The notes under the pieces: model-generated | What the model saw: the letters and a program-made list of their open reading frames with translations, nothing else | What the model was told of the DNA's origin: nothing | Databases searched by the model: none | Origin: Rhodobacteraceae bacterium UBA2776 | GTDB lineage: Bacteria; Pseudomonadota; Alphaproteobacteria; Rhodobacterales; Rhodobacteraceae | Length of the DNA: 38,222 nt | NCBI GenBank assembly: GCA_002352425.1 | Contig: DEIK01000074.1 | Span: 71,561 to 109,782, forward strand | Direction: 5' to 3' | Shown here: one piece after another, positions 1 to 9,185 of the stretch | Layout: every line of letters starts with the position of its first letter | How positions within the stretch are numbered: the stretch's first letter is position 1 | Made by a program: the position numbers and the translations under genes

Positions 1-2400
1 CTGCATCAGGGCAATATTTCCGAGATGAAAACCGGCGAGGGGAAAACCCTTGTGGCGACATTGCCGGCTTATTTGAACGCGCTGACCGGCAAAGGTGTGC
101 ACATCGTTACCGTGAACGACTATCTGGCCAAACGCGATGCGGAATGGATGGGCAAAGTATACGCGGCGCTGGGTCTGACGACCGGCGTTGTTTACCCCAA
201 TATGGACGAGGCCGAGAAACGCGCGGCCTATGCCTCTGATGTGACCTATACCACCAACAACGAGTTGGGCTTTGATTACCTGCGCGACAACATGCGCTCG
301 GAATTGTCTGAAATGGCGCAGCGCGACCATAATTTTGCGATTGTGGATGAGGTTGATTCGATCCTGATTGATGAGGCGCGTACGCCGCTGATTATTTCCG
401 GCCCCGCACAGGACCGCTCGGAAATGTATCTGACCGTTGATAAATTGATCCCCGATCTGACCGATGAACATTTTGAGTTGGACGAGAAGACCAAAAACGT
501 CACCTATACCGAAGAGGGCAACGAGTTCATCGAAAAAACCCTTGCGGCGGCGGGGCTAATTCCCGAAGGTCAGACATTGTACGACCCCGAAAGCACAACG
601 CTGGTGCACCACGTCAATCAGGGTCTAAAGGCGCACAAGCTGTTTTTGAAAGACAAGGATTACATCGTCCGTGATGGCGAAGTGATGTTGATTGATGAAT
701 TTACTGGCCGGATGATGGCCGGACGTCGTTTGTCTGACGGTTTGCATCAGGCGATCGAGGCCAAAGAAGGCGTTGATATTCAGCCTGAAAACGTGACGCT
801 GGCTTCTGTGACCTTTCAGAACTATTTCCGCCTATATGACAAACTGGGCGGCATGACCGGTACAGCCCTGACCGAGGCGGAAGAGTTCGCGGAAATCTAC
901 GGGCTGGGCGTGGTCGAAGTGCCGACAAACCGCCCGATTGCCCGCGAAGATGAAGACGATCAAGTTTATCGGACCACCCGCGAGAAATTTGAGGGTGTGG
1001 TCAAGGCCATCCAAGAAGCCCACGCTAAGGGTCAGCCTTTGTTGGTTGGCACCACCTCGATTGAAAAATCTGAGGCTCTGTCGGATATGCTGAAAGCGGC
1101 CGGTGTGACGCACAACGTTTTGAACGCGCGTCACCATGAACAAGAAGCCAAAATCATCGCTGACGCTGGCAAATTCGGTGCAGTGACCATTGCCACCAAC
1201 ATGGCGGGTCGCGGTACTGACATTCAGCTGGGCGGCAACGTCGATATGGTGTTCAACGAGGCCTTTGAGGCCGACCCAGATGCCAACCCAGAAGAGTTGC
1301 GCACCAAAATTGTTGCTGCGCATGCTGACGACAAAGCCAAGGTGATCGCCGCGGGCGGGCTCTATGTTTTGGCCACTGAACGCCACGAAAGCCGCCGGAT
1401 TGATAATCAGCTGCGGGGCCGTTCCGGTCGACAAGGTGATCCAGGGCGCTCGTCGTTCTTCTTGTCGCTCGAAGACGATTTGATGCGGATTTTCGGTTCC
1501 GATCGTTTGGATTCGGTGCTGACCAAACTGGGCATGAAAGACGGTGAAGCCATCGTTCACCCGTGGGTTAACAAGTCACTGGAAAAAGCCCAAGCCAAGG
1601 TTGAGGGCCGCAACTTTGACATTCGTAAGCAGCTGTTGAAGTTTGATGATGTGATGAATGATCAGCGTAAGGTGATTTTCTCACAGCGCCGCGAAATCAT
1701 GGCTGCTGAAGACCTGTCCGAGATCGTGCAAGATATGCGCCATCAGGTCGCCGAGGATTTGGTCGAACAATACATTCCTGCCAACACATATGCCGATCAA
1801 TGGGATTCCGAGGGGCTTTATGCGGCCGTGATTGAACGGATGGGCATGGACGAAAAAGTGATGGCATGGGCCGAAGAAGAAGGAGTCGATGACGAGGCCA
1901 TAATTGAACGCCTTTGTGATGCCTCTGACAAGATGATGGCGGCAAAGGTGGCGCAGTTTGGTCCTGAATCCATGCGCACGATTGAAAAACAGATACTGTT
2001 GCAAACGATCGATGGCAAATGGCGTGACCACTTGTTGACGCTAGAGCATCTGCGTTCGGTTGTTGGCTTTCGCAGCTATGCCCAGCGTGACCCGTTGAAC
2101 GAATATAAATCGGAATCGTTCCAATTATTCGAAAGCTTGTTGGAATCACTGCGCGAAGAAGTGACGCAGAAATTATCGCAAATTCGCCCGCTCTCGAATG
2201 AGGAGCAAGAGGCGATGATGCAGAAAATGTTGGCACAGCAACAAGCGGCCCAACCTGTTGCATCTGGGGTTGCGGATGCGCCAAACGCAGTTGGGTTCGA
2301 CGAAAACGACAAGACAACCTGGGGCAATCCTGGGCGTAATGACAGCTGTCCTTGTGGTTCTGGCAAGAAATTCAAGCACTGCCACGGCAAGCTGGTTTAG
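1..2400 (+). CDS. secA: SecA preprotein translocase ATPase (5' end cut off by window)
   Basis: SecA is the cytoplasmic motor ATPase that drives unfolded preproteins through SecYEG. The frame is open from base 1, so the gene enters from the left; about 90 N-terminal residues are missing compared with the usual 850-900 aa, leaving 799 residues. The first visible residues lead into the Walker A motif TGEGKT (residues 11-16 of the fragment). Walker B with DEVDS begins at about residue 116, followed by IDEARTPLIISGP. The helicase-like second nucleotide-binding domain carries QLRGRSGRQGDPG. The C-terminus ends in the zinc-binding SEC-C motif (CPCGSGKKFKHCHG), which contacts SecB and the ribosome. 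The internal ATG at 25 lies inside the Walker A region and is not the real start. Identification is certain; only the 5' end is unseen. Confidence 0.98.
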   Translation: MHQGNISEMKTGEGKTLVATLPAYLNALTGKGVHIVTVNDYLAKRDAEWMGKVYAALGLTTGVVYPNMDEAEKRAAYASDVTYTTNNELGFDYLRDNMRSELSEMAQRDHNFAIVDEVDSILIDEARTPLIISGPAQDRSEMYLTVDKLIPDLTDEHFELDEKTKNVTYTEEGNEFIEKTLAAAGLIPEGQTLYDPESTTLVHHVNQGLKAHKLFLKDKDYIVRDGEVMLIDEFTGRMMAGRRLSDGLHQAIEAKEGVDIQPENVTLASVTFQNYFRLYDKLGGMTGTALTEAEEFAEIYGLGVVEVPTNRPIAREDEDDQVYRTTREKFEGVVKAIQEAHAKGQPLLVGTTSIEKSEALSDMLKAAGVTHNVLNARHHEQEAKIIADAGKFGAVTIATNMAGRGTDIQLGGNVDMVFNEAFEADPDANPEELRTKIVAAHADDKAKVIAAGGLYVLATERHESRRIDNQLRGRSGRQGDPGRSSFFLSLEDDLMRIFGSDRLDSVLTKLGMKDGEAIVHPWVNKSLEKAQAKVEGRNFDIRKQLLKFDDVMNDQRKVIFSQRREIMAAEDLSEIVQDMRHQVAEDLVEQYIPANTYADQWDSEGLYAAVIERMGMDEKVMAWAEEEGVDDEAIIERLCDASDKMMAAKVAQFGPESMRTIEKQILLQTIDGKWRDHLLTLEHLRSVVGFRSYAQRDPLNEYKSESFQLFESLLESLREEVTQKLSQIRPLSNEEQEAMMQKMLAQQQAAQPVASGVADAPNAVGFDENDKTTWGNPGRNDSCPCGSGKKFKHCHGKLV

Positions 2401-2457
2401 GTGAATTGATTCGGAAGGCTGTTTTTCCAAATCTTGGAATGTGGCAAGAAGGTGGCG

Positions 2458-2496
2458 TATATATCGTAGGGTGCAAAAATGTACCCACTATATATA
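2458..2496. repeat. Large imperfect hairpin after secA
   Basis: The 39-bp stretch folds on itself. The outer arms TATATAT (2458-2464) and ATATATA (2490-2496) are perfectly complementary. The inner arms GGGTGCA (2469-2475) and TGTACCC (2480-2486) pair with one G-U wobble around an AAAA loop, and a small internal loop lies between the two stems. There is no T-run after it, so it is not a typical intrinsic terminator. It lies between the secA stop and the next gene and could be a terminator, an mRNA-stability element or an operator. Confidence 0.5.
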
Positions 2497-2637
2497 GGGA
2501 GAATTGTCAACCGCACTCCATATCTGGATTGATGTGGCGCGGCTGCTTCACCAAATTCTTATCTATTTTTGATCTGTGGAAATGCAGTGATCTCGCGCAT
2601 AATAGGTGTGGGTGGGAGCTTGGTAGAGGAGGTCACC

Positions 2638-3612
2638 ATGCTCATTAAGAAAAGTTATAAAACAGCGATATCAACATTTGCTATCGTTTTAACCACGGGA
2701 TTTGTGATGCAAAACGGGGACGCCCTTGCGTCACGCTTTGCGAGCGATGAACCGCAGGCGCAACCGACCGGGATTGCACCTGTCAAGACGGCTGAAAACT
2801 TGACGCAGACGGTGCAAACGCTCGCGCCTTTGGCTGATCAATCGGGTCTTGCGGATCGTGTGAACAGTACCGAGGAAAACTATTCAGCCCCGAAAATTAC
2901 GTCTGACCAAAACCTAAGCGCACTTGGGTTAGCTTGTGATGTGACACTGGATGCGACCAAATCTGTGGGCGCGATGGTGACATTGGAGCTCAAAGCCCCG
3001 TGCCATGTGAACGAGACCGTCACCATAAACCACCAAGATTTACGGTTCACATCTGTTACTTCCGAAATTGGTCATGTCAAAGTGCAAATCCCTGCGCTGA
3101 TGGCGGCTGCGTCCTTTGATGTAACGCTTGTGGATGGCAGCAAAGTTTCGGCTAGCGTGGATGTGCACGAAGTGTCCAATTATGATCGCGTTGCGGTGCA
3201 ATGGACCGGTGACAGTGGACTTAGTATCCATGCATTGGAATTGGGCGCTGATTTCGGGGAGCGCGGCCATGTTTGGGCCAAATCGCCGCAAACTGTTGCT
3301 GCTGCTTTGCAAGCGCGGGGTGGTTACATCACCGTTCTTGGCGACATTGATTTCCCAGGAGCCAAGCACGCCGAGATCTACACCTATCCGTCCGGGCAGG
3401 TGCAGAAACCTGGCGTGGTTCGCCTGAGTGTTGAGGCGGAAGTGACCGCCCAGACCTGTAGCAAAGAAATTCAGGCTCAAGCCCTACAAAGCGGTGTTGA
3501 TGGCGAGATTTCGGTCAGTGATTTGGTGCTGTCTATGCCAACCTGTGACACCATTGGTGATTTTCTGGTGTTGAATAATCTTCTAAGAGACTTAAAGATC
3601 GCACAGAACTAG
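2638..3612 (+). CDS. Conserved secreted protein of roseobacters, function unknown
   Basis: This 324-residue exported protein has no function I can name. The start at 2638 is preferred to an upstream in-frame start because AGGAGG lies just before it and the protein then opens with a signal peptide (LIKKSYK, a hydrophobic stretch, cleavage near ALA-S around residue 31). Residues 32-95 are polar and rich in Gln, Thr and Ala, probably disordered. The rest looks like beta-rich domains with four cysteines (C100, C122, C274, C303), which could form two disulfides. I recall similar proteins in Rhodobacteraceae, sometimes labelled translocase only because of the secA neighbour; nothing in the sequence supports that label. 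It follows secA in the same direction after 237 bases that include a strong hairpin, so it probably has its own promoter. Confidence 0.75.
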   Translation: MLIKKSYKTAISTFAIVLTTGFVMQNGDALASRFASDEPQAQPTGIAPVKTAENLTQTVQTLAPLADQSGLADRVNSTEENYSAPKITSDQNLSALGLACDVTLDATKSVGAMVTLELKAPCHVNETVTINHQDLRFTSVTSEIGHVKVQIPALMAAASFDVTLVDGSKVSASVDVHEVSNYDRVAVQWTGDSGLSIHALELGADFGERGHVWAKSPQTVAAALQARGGYITVLGDIDFPGAKHAEIYTYPSGQVQKPGVVRLSVEAEVTAQTCSKEIQAQALQSGVDGEISVSDLVLSMPTCDTIGDFLVLNNLLRDLKIAQN

Positions 3613-3650
3613 AATACTCTGGTTCCAACGCGGCAATCTCGGGAAGACAT

Positions 3651-5210
3651 ATGAAAACCCTTCGTGCGGCGGTCCTCGCCGCACTTTTCACAATCGGAAT
3701 GTTGGCGCCCGCTTTGGGCCAAGACGTGACCCTAACCTCGCGCGATGGCACGGTTTCGGTCAGTGGCACATTGCTGTCTTTTGACGGTGAGTTCTTCCGA
3801 TTGGATTCGACCTATGGTGTGTTGACGCTGGATGGTACGGGTGTGACCTGTGCGGGCATAGGCTGTCCAAATCTCGAAAGCTATGTGGCCGAGTTTTCTA
3901 TCGTTGGCGCGCGCTCGATGGGGGTGGTTTTGTTGCCGACATTGGTCGAAATGTTTGCCGAACAAAGCGGCATGCGCGTAAAGCAGATCGTACAGGACGA
4001 CGCTAACTATACCTATGTTTTGCGACTTGCCGAAACGGGCAAGGACGTTGCGCGCATTGCTTTTCGACTGTCCAACACCGATGGCGGTATCGCCGAAATG
4101 TTGAACGGTGAAGCCGACATGGTTTTGGCGACGCGTGAAATCACCGCAAGCGAAGCCAAGACGGCTTATAAATCCGGATTTGGCGACATGAAACGTGCAG
4201 CCCGTAGCCGGATTGTTGGATTGGACGGGTTGGTGCCCGTTGTTGCGCAGAGTAATCCGGTCGAAATGATCTCACTGGAAAATCTGGCGCGCATATTTGC
4301 TGGGGATATTACCAATTGGCAAGATATTGGTGGGCCGGATGCGCCGATCTTTCTACATCACCTACCTGTGGACACCGGATTAGCGCAGCGGTTCGAAACG
4401 AATGTGATGCGGTCCGAAAACCGCAATTTGGCTGCCTCGGTCAAGCGTCACGCAACGGCGGTTGAAGTGGTTGATGCGGTTGCAAGGGATCCGTTTTCCA
4501 TCGGGATCACACGGTTTTCCGAAGTAGGAAATGCCAAAATGCTAGCCTTGCGTGGCAGCTGTGGCATGGCGTTTATGGCCACGCGCCGGGCTTTGAAAAC
4601 TGAGGATTACCCACTTGCAACGCCCCTTCTTCTCTACACCCCCGCGCGTCGGTTACCCAAAGCCGCGCGTGAATTTTTGATGTTCCTTCGATCCCCCGCC
4701 GCGCAACGGGCTGTGCGGCATGTCGGTTTTGTTGACCAGGAGGTCACAAAGATCGGCATTGAGGATCAAGGTAAACGATTTGCCAATGCGATTGCCGCTG
4801 CGGGAGACGAGGTTAAACTGGCGGATCTGCAGAGCATGATCGACACTTTGCGCCCCGCGTCCCGACTAACAGTTACGTTCAGGTTTAACGCTGGATCGTC
4901 GTCATTGGACGCACAATCAAGGGCCAACGTGGTGTTGCTGTCGCGCCTGCTTGAGGCTGGTATCTTTGATGGGCGCGAATTGATGTTTGTTGGGTTTAGT
5001 GACGGTGACGGGCCGGCGACTGGGAACCGGACGATTTCGAAACGTCGTGCCAAGGCGGTGCGTGCTGCCGTGAAATTAGCGGCGACAACGATGAAGCCGG
5101 AGCGGGTAAAACTTAGCACTAAGGCGTTTGGCGAAGCTCTACCGATGGCTTGTGATGACACGGAATGGGGTCGTCAGGTGAACCGACGGGTTGAGGTCTG
5201 GGTCAAGTAA
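3651..5210 (+). CDS. Periplasmic PstS-like substrate-binding domain fused to OmpA C-terminal domain
   Basis: This 519-residue protein has a signal peptide (MKTLRAAVLAALFTIGMLAPALGQ, cleaved after about residue 24) and a short N-terminal segment with two cysteines (VTCAGIGC). A phosphate-binding-protein-like domain spans roughly residues 80-370 (features such as IVGLDGLVPVVAQSNPV, LARIFAGDITNW and FLRSPAAQRAV). A C-terminal OmpA-like domain spans about 405-519 and keeps the peptidoglycan-contacting Asp (GFSDGDG) and Arg (ISKRRAKAV) and the closing NRRVEVW. The known roles of the parts are small oxyanion or ligand capture and non-covalent peptidoglycan anchoring; a wall-tethered ligand sensor or scavenger is inference. 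No pst transport genes are nearby. It converges on radC with a 4-base gap. Confidence 0.85.
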   Translation: MKTLRAAVLAALFTIGMLAPALGQDVTLTSRDGTVSVSGTLLSFDGEFFRLDSTYGVLTLDGTGVTCAGIGCPNLESYVAEFSIVGARSMGVVLLPTLVEMFAEQSGMRVKQIVQDDANYTYVLRLAETGKDVARIAFRLSNTDGGIAEMLNGEADMVLATREITASEAKTAYKSGFGDMKRAARSRIVGLDGLVPVVAQSNPVEMISLENLARIFAGDITNWQDIGGPDAPIFLHHLPVDTGLAQRFETNVMRSENRNLAASVKRHATAVEVVDAVARDPFSIGITRFSEVGNAKMLALRGSCGMAFMATRRALKTEDYPLATPLLLYTPARRLPKAAREFLMFLRSPAAQRAVRHVGFVDQEVTKIGIEDQGKRFANAIAAAGDEVKLADLQSMIDTLRPASRLTVTFRFNAGSSSLDAQSRANVVLLSRLLEAGIFDGRELMFVGFSDGDGPATGNRTISKRRAKAVRAAVKLAATTMKPERVKLSTKAFGEALPMACDDTEWGRQVNRRVEVWVK

Positions 5211-5214
5211 CCCT

Positions 5215-5976
5215 TCACAAATAACCCTCAGATTTGAAGCTCAACTCGCGAGATTTGCCGATGATCAGATGGTCGTGCAATGTGATACTAAGCGCAGTCG
5301 CGGCGTCCTGTATTTGATTGGTCATGTTGATGTCCGCATCCGATGGGGTCGGGTCGCCCGAGGGATGGTTGTGTACCAAAATCAGCGCTGAGGCGTTTAT
5401 CTCCAGGGCTCGTTTCACCACTTCGCGCGGGTAAACAGGTACATGATCAATGGTGCCTTTGGCCTGTTCCTCATCGGCGATCAGAACGTTTTTGCGGTCC
5501 AGGTACAGTATGCGAAAATGTTCGGTTTCGCGGTGAGCCATAGTGGTGTGACAATAGTCCAACACCGCGTCCCACCCCGACAGAACCTGTTTTTGCATCA
5601 CGCGGGCGCGGGCCAATCGGTGGGCCGCGGCCTCAACGATCTTTAGTTCCAGTACCACAGCGTCGCCGACACCTTTGATTTCACACAGGCGCTCTGGTGA
5701 GGCCGAGATCACGCGATTGAAGTCACCAAATTTGTCAAGTAAACGCCAAGCCAGAGGTTTCACGTCGCGACGCGGGATGGCACGAAACAGCACCAGCTCC
5801 AGCATTTCGTAGTCGGGCAGGGCGGCAGCGCCCCCTTCGATAAAGCGCGAACGCAGGCGTTTGCGGTGGTCGCGAATATAGGAGGGTTGCTGCGCAGAGG
5901 TGTCAGGCGCCACAGCCTCGTCTGACCCATCGAACAGGGGTAGAGGCATTTCAGAGAATTGGTTTTGCGTGGCCAT
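5215..5976 (-). CDS. radC: RadC/MPN-domain (JAMM) protein
   Basis: RadC family protein of 253 residues. A helix-hairpin-helix region (CEIKGVGDAVVLELK, about 98-112) precedes a JAB/MPN domain with a complete JAMM metal site, HNHPSGDPTPSDAD, where H202, H204, S212 and D215 fit HxH-x7-S-x2-D. The family was once tied to DNA repair, but that link was withdrawn for E. coli and its biochemical role is not settled; the motif suggests a metal-dependent hydrolase fold. The ATG at 5976 has an AGGCGAG element about 10 bases upstream; a GTG three codons earlier (5985) is possible but too close to it. The gene lies 55 bases after dnaJ in the same direction and may be read as part of the chaperone transcript. 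Confidence 0.92.
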   Translation of the reverse strand: MATQNQFSEMPLPLFDGSDEAVAPDTSAQQPSYIRDHRKRLRSRFIEGGAAALPDYEMLELVLFRAIPRRDVKPLAWRLLDKFGDFNRVISASPERLCEIKGVGDAVVLELKIVEAAAHRLARARVMQKQVLSGWDAVLDYCHTTMAHRETEHFRILYLDRKNVLIADEEQAKGTIDHVPVYPREVVKRALEINASALILVHNHPSGDPTPSDADINMTNQIQDAATALSITLHDHLIIGKSRELSFKSEGYL

Positions 5977-6031
5977 AAAGACCACGCTCGCCTGATATGG
6001 TGAATATTTGGTTAATCCAAACTATTTGTGC

Positions 6032-7162
6032 TTAGCTTTTCATGCTATCCCAAAAGGTTTTCACTTTAGAAAAGAAGCTGGACCCATTGGGGTTGTTCTC
6101 GGCCGCTACGTCTTCAAATTCGCGCATGATTTCTTTTTGACGTGTGGTCAGGTTGACGGGCGTTTCGACCGCCAGCTCGATAAACATATCGCCGGACCCG
6201 CCACCACGAAGTGCCGGCATGCCCTTGGACCGCAGACGCATTTGGCGACCAGATTGCGACCCAGCAGGTACTTTGACACGGCTGCGACCGCCATCAATGG
6301 TCGGCACTTCGATGTCACCGCCAAGTGCGGCGGTGCCGATGCTGACAGGCACGTGGCAATATAGGTTGACGCTTTCGCGTTGGAACAAGTCGTGCTCGTT
6401 GACTTCGATAAAGATATAGAGGTCACCCGATGGGCCACCGCGCAGACCTGCTTCGCCTTCGCCAGCCAGTCGGATCCGCGTGCCGGTTTCGACACCTGCG
6501 GGTATGTTGACGGACAGGGAGCGCTCTTTTTCAGTGCGCCCAGCGCCCGAGCAGGCCTTGCAAGGGTTGTTGATCATTTGACCCGCGCCCTGACAGGTGG
6601 GGCAGGTACGCTCGACGGTAAAGAAACCTTGTTGCGCGCGGACCTTACCCATGCCCGAACAGGTGGGGCAGGTGATGGGCTCTGCACCGCTTTCGGCACC
6701 GGTGCCTGAGCATTCGCCACAGGCGACCGAGGTTGGTACATCAATGGTTTTTTGCAGGCCGGAAAATGCTTCTTCTAGTGAGACGCGCAGATTATAGCGC
6801 AGGTCAGAGCCACGTGTGGCGCGTGGACGTCCACCGCCGCGTTGCCCACCCATAAAGTCACCGAATAGATCGTCAAACACGTCTGAGAAGGCTGACGAGA
6901 AATCGCCTTGGCCGCCGCCGCGAGGACCCCCGCCACCTTCAAAGGCGGCATGGCCGTAACGGTCATAAGCTGCCCGTTTTTCGGCATCTTTTAAAATCTC
7001 GTGAGCCTCGTTCACTTCTTTGAACTGCTCTTCGGCTTTGGGATTGTCAGAATTGCGATCCGGGTGCAGTTCTTTGGCTTTCTTGCGATAGGCCTTTTTG
7101 ACTTCCTCCGCAGAGGCACTGACCTGTATTTCCAATAGTTCGTAGTAATCGCGTTTTGACAT
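6032..7162 (-). CDS. dnaJ: Chaperone protein DnaJ
   Basis: DnaJ (Hsp40), 376 residues, full length. It delivers unfolded substrates to DnaK and stimulates its ATPase. The J domain (about 1-70) contains H33-P34-D35; a Gly/Phe-rich linker (about 74-118, GGGGPRGGGQGDF) follows. The zinc-finger domain has all four CxxCxGxG repeats (CGECSGTG, CPTCSGMG, CPTCQGAG, CKACSGAG), and the C-terminal substrate-binding barrels are present. The ATG at 7162 is preceded by AAGGGG at a good distance. It lies 70 bases downstream of dnaK on the same strand, with a 9-bp hairpin in the gap that may lower its expression relative to dnaK. Confidence 0.98.
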   Translation of the reverse strand: MSKRDYYELLEIQVSASAEEVKKAYRKKAKELHPDRNSDNPKAEEQFKEVNEAHEILKDAEKRAAYDRYGHAAFEGGGGPRGGGQGDFSSAFSDVFDDLFGDFMGGQRGGGRPRATRGSDLRYNLRVSLEEAFSGLQKTIDVPTSVACGECSGTGAESGAEPITCPTCSGMGKVRAQQGFFTVERTCPTCQGAGQMINNPCKACSGAGRTEKERSLSVNIPAGVETGTRIRLAGEGEAGLRGGPSGDLYIFIEVNEHDLFQRESVNLYCHVPVSIGTAALGGDIEVPTIDGGRSRVKVPAGSQSGRQMRLRSKGMPALRGGGSGDMFIELAVETPVNLTTRQKEIMREFEDVAAENNPNGSSFFSKVKTFWDSMKS

Positions 7163-7186
7163 GTCTTATCCCCTTTGGGAACGCAA

Positions 7187-7215
7187 AGGCCGACCCGACA
7201 AAATCAGGTCGGCCT
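7187..7215 (-). terminator. dnaK-dnaJ intercistronic hairpin
   Basis: Perfect 9-bp inverted repeat AGGCCGACC / GGTCGGCCT with an 11-base loop, placed just after the dnaK stop. On the transcribed strand it is followed by TTTGCG, a weak U-tract. It most likely acts as a partial terminator or 3' stabiliser, so that dnaJ is made at a lower level than dnaK; a role in mRNA processing is equally possible. Confidence 0.5.
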
Positions 7216-7232
7216 AAAACGTTGTTATCGCC

Positions 7233-9152
7233 TTACGCGCGTTTGTCGTCGTCCAGATCTTCGAAATCGGCATCAACGATATCATCATCAACACCCGAAA
7301 TGTCGTCTTCGGGGTTTGATTCTGTTTCTTCGCCGGCTTCTTCTTGAGCGGATTTGTAGATCGCTTCGCCCAATTTCATTGCCGCTTCGGTTACGTTCTG
7401 GATGCCGGATTTAATTTTGGTGGCATCCTCTGTTTCCAGCTGGTCTTTTAGCGCAACGATGGCCAGTTCAATCGCCTCGATGGTGGTCGGATCCACCTTG
7501 TCTTTGTGCTCTTCCATCGATTTTTCAGTCGAATGGATCAGGCTCTCAGCTTGGTTTTGGGCTTCGATCAGCTCTTTGCGCTCTTTATCGCCTTCGGCAT
7601 TTTCTTCGGCTTCTTTAACCATTGCTTCGACTTCATCGTCAGACAACCCGCCAGAGGCTTGGATGGTGATGACCTGTTCCTTGCCGGTGCCTTTGTCTTT
7701 GGCGCTGACGGACACGATGCCGTTGGCGTCAATATCGAAAGTCACTTCGATTTGTGGCAACCCGCGTGGGGCTGGTGGGATTTCTTCAAGATTGAATTGG
7801 CCCAAAATTTTGTTATCAGCGGCCATTTCGCGTTCGCCTTGGAACACGCGGATGGTTACGGCGTTTTGGTTGTCTTCCGCGGTCGAGAACACTTGGGATT
7901 TCTTGGTCGGGATCGTGGTGTTGCGATCAATCAAGCGGGTGAAAACGCCGCCCAATGTTTCGATGCCCAGCGACAATGGTGTCACGTCCAGCAACACAAC
8001 GTCTTTGACGTCGCCCTGCAAAACACCCGCCTGAATGGCGGCGCCCATGGCAACAACCTCGTCTGGGTTCACACCTTTGTGCGGCTCTTTGCCAAAGAAG
8101 TTTCCGACTTCTTCAACCACTTTTGGCATCCGCGTCATACCACCAACCAAAACGATTTCGTCGATATCGCTTGTGGACAGGCCCGCATCTTTCAGTGCTT
8201 CTTTGCAAGGCTTCAATGAGGCCTTGATCAGATCGCCAACCAGGCTTTCCAATTTGGCGCGTGTCAGCTTCAGCACCATGTGCAGCGGCTGACCACCGTT
8301 TGGATCCATAGAGATGAACGGCTGGTTGATTTCTGTCTGTGTGGCAGAGGACAGCTCTATCTTGGCTTTCTCAGCGGCTTCTTTCAGGCGTTGCAGCGCC
8401 ATCTTGTCCTTGGACAGATCAACACCGGTTTCCTTTTTGAATTCGTCCGACAGATATTTCACAATCTTCATGTCGAAATCTTCACCGCCAAGGAATGTAT
8501 CGCCGTTGGTGGATTTCACTTCGAACAACCCGTCGTCGATTTCCAAAATGGTGACATCGAATGTACCACCACCAAGGTCATAAACCGCAATCGTCTGGGT
8601 TTCTTTTTTGTCCAGACCATAGGCCAGTGCCGCCGCTGTTGGCTCGTTGATGATGCGCAGCACTTCCAGACCGGCGATTTTGCCGGCATCTTTGGTGGCT
8701 TGGCGCTGAGCGTCGTTGAAATAGGCAGGTACGGTGATCACGGCTTGTGTCACTTCCTCACCCAAATAGCTTTCAGCGGTCTCTTTCATTTTACCTAGGA
8801 TAAAAGCAGACACTTGGCTGGGGCTGTATTTTTCGCCATTGGCTTCAACCCAAGCATCGCCGCCTTTGCCCTCGATGATCGAAAACGGCACCTGCTTTTG
8901 GTATTTCTTGATCGCTGCGTCATCAGCACGACGGCCAATCAAACGCTTGGCGGCAAAAATTGTGTTGTCGGCGTTTGTAACGGCCTGACGTTTGGCGGGT
9001 TGGCCGACCAGACGCTCGTTATCTGTGAACGCAACGATCGACGGCGTGGTGCGCGCACCTTCCGCGTTTTCAACGACTTTTGGTTGCGAACCATCCATGA
9101 TGGCAACGCAAGAGTTTGTAGTTCCGAGATCAATCCCAATGACTTTAGCCAT
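7233..9152 (-). CDS. dnaK: Chaperone protein DnaK (Hsp70)
   Basis: DnaK, 639 residues, the standard length. The N-terminal ATPase domain opens with MAKVIGIDLGTTNSC and includes the phosphate loops DLGGGTFDVT and GGMTRMP. The interdomain linker KDVVLLDVTPLSLG leads to the substrate-binding domain, and the helical lid ends in an acidic tail. The ATG at 9152 follows AAGGAAA at about 7 bases; the in-frame TTG two codons upstream is not needed. The gene is first in the dnaK-dnaJ unit and is preceded by a heat-shock-type promoter about 110 bases upstream. It acts in the cytoplasm with DnaJ and GrpE (grpE is not in this window). Confidence 0.98.
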   Translation of the reverse strand: MAKVIGIDLGTTNSCVAIMDGSQPKVVENAEGARTTPSIVAFTDNERLVGQPAKRQAVTNADNTIFAAKRLIGRRADDAAIKKYQKQVPFSIIEGKGGDAWVEANGEKYSPSQVSAFILGKMKETAESYLGEEVTQAVITVPAYFNDAQRQATKDAGKIAGLEVLRIINEPTAAALAYGLDKKETQTIAVYDLGGGTFDVTILEIDDGLFEVKSTNGDTFLGGEDFDMKIVKYLSDEFKKETGVDLSKDKMALQRLKEAAEKAKIELSSATQTEINQPFISMDPNGGQPLHMVLKLTRAKLESLVGDLIKASLKPCKEALKDAGLSTSDIDEIVLVGGMTRMPKVVEEVGNFFGKEPHKGVNPDEVVAMGAAIQAGVLQGDVKDVVLLDVTPLSLGIETLGGVFTRLIDRNTTIPTKKSQVFSTAEDNQNAVTIRVFQGEREMAADNKILGQFNLEEIPPAPRGLPQIEVTFDIDANGIVSVSAKDKGTGKEQVITIQASGGLSDDEVEAMVKEAEENAEGDKERKELIEAQNQAESLIHSTEKSMEEHKDKVDPTTIEAIELAIVALKDQLETEDATKIKSGIQNVTEAAMKLGEAIYKSAQEEAGEETESNPEDDISGVDDDIVDADFEDLDDDKRA

Positions 9153-9185
9153 GCTCAATTTCCTTTTCTTAGGCGATGTTGTGGT

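Noticed and set aside
832..1560. Long open frame opposite secA
   Set aside because: It is antisense to highly conserved secA coding sequence, has no ribosome-binding site or family resemblance, and is explained by codon bias in a GC-rich gene.
2425..2439. TTCCAA-ATC-TTGGAA palindrome after secA as a terminator or operator
   Set aside because: The arms are only 6 bp with a 3-base loop and no T-run; the larger hairpin at 2458-2496 is the stronger structure.
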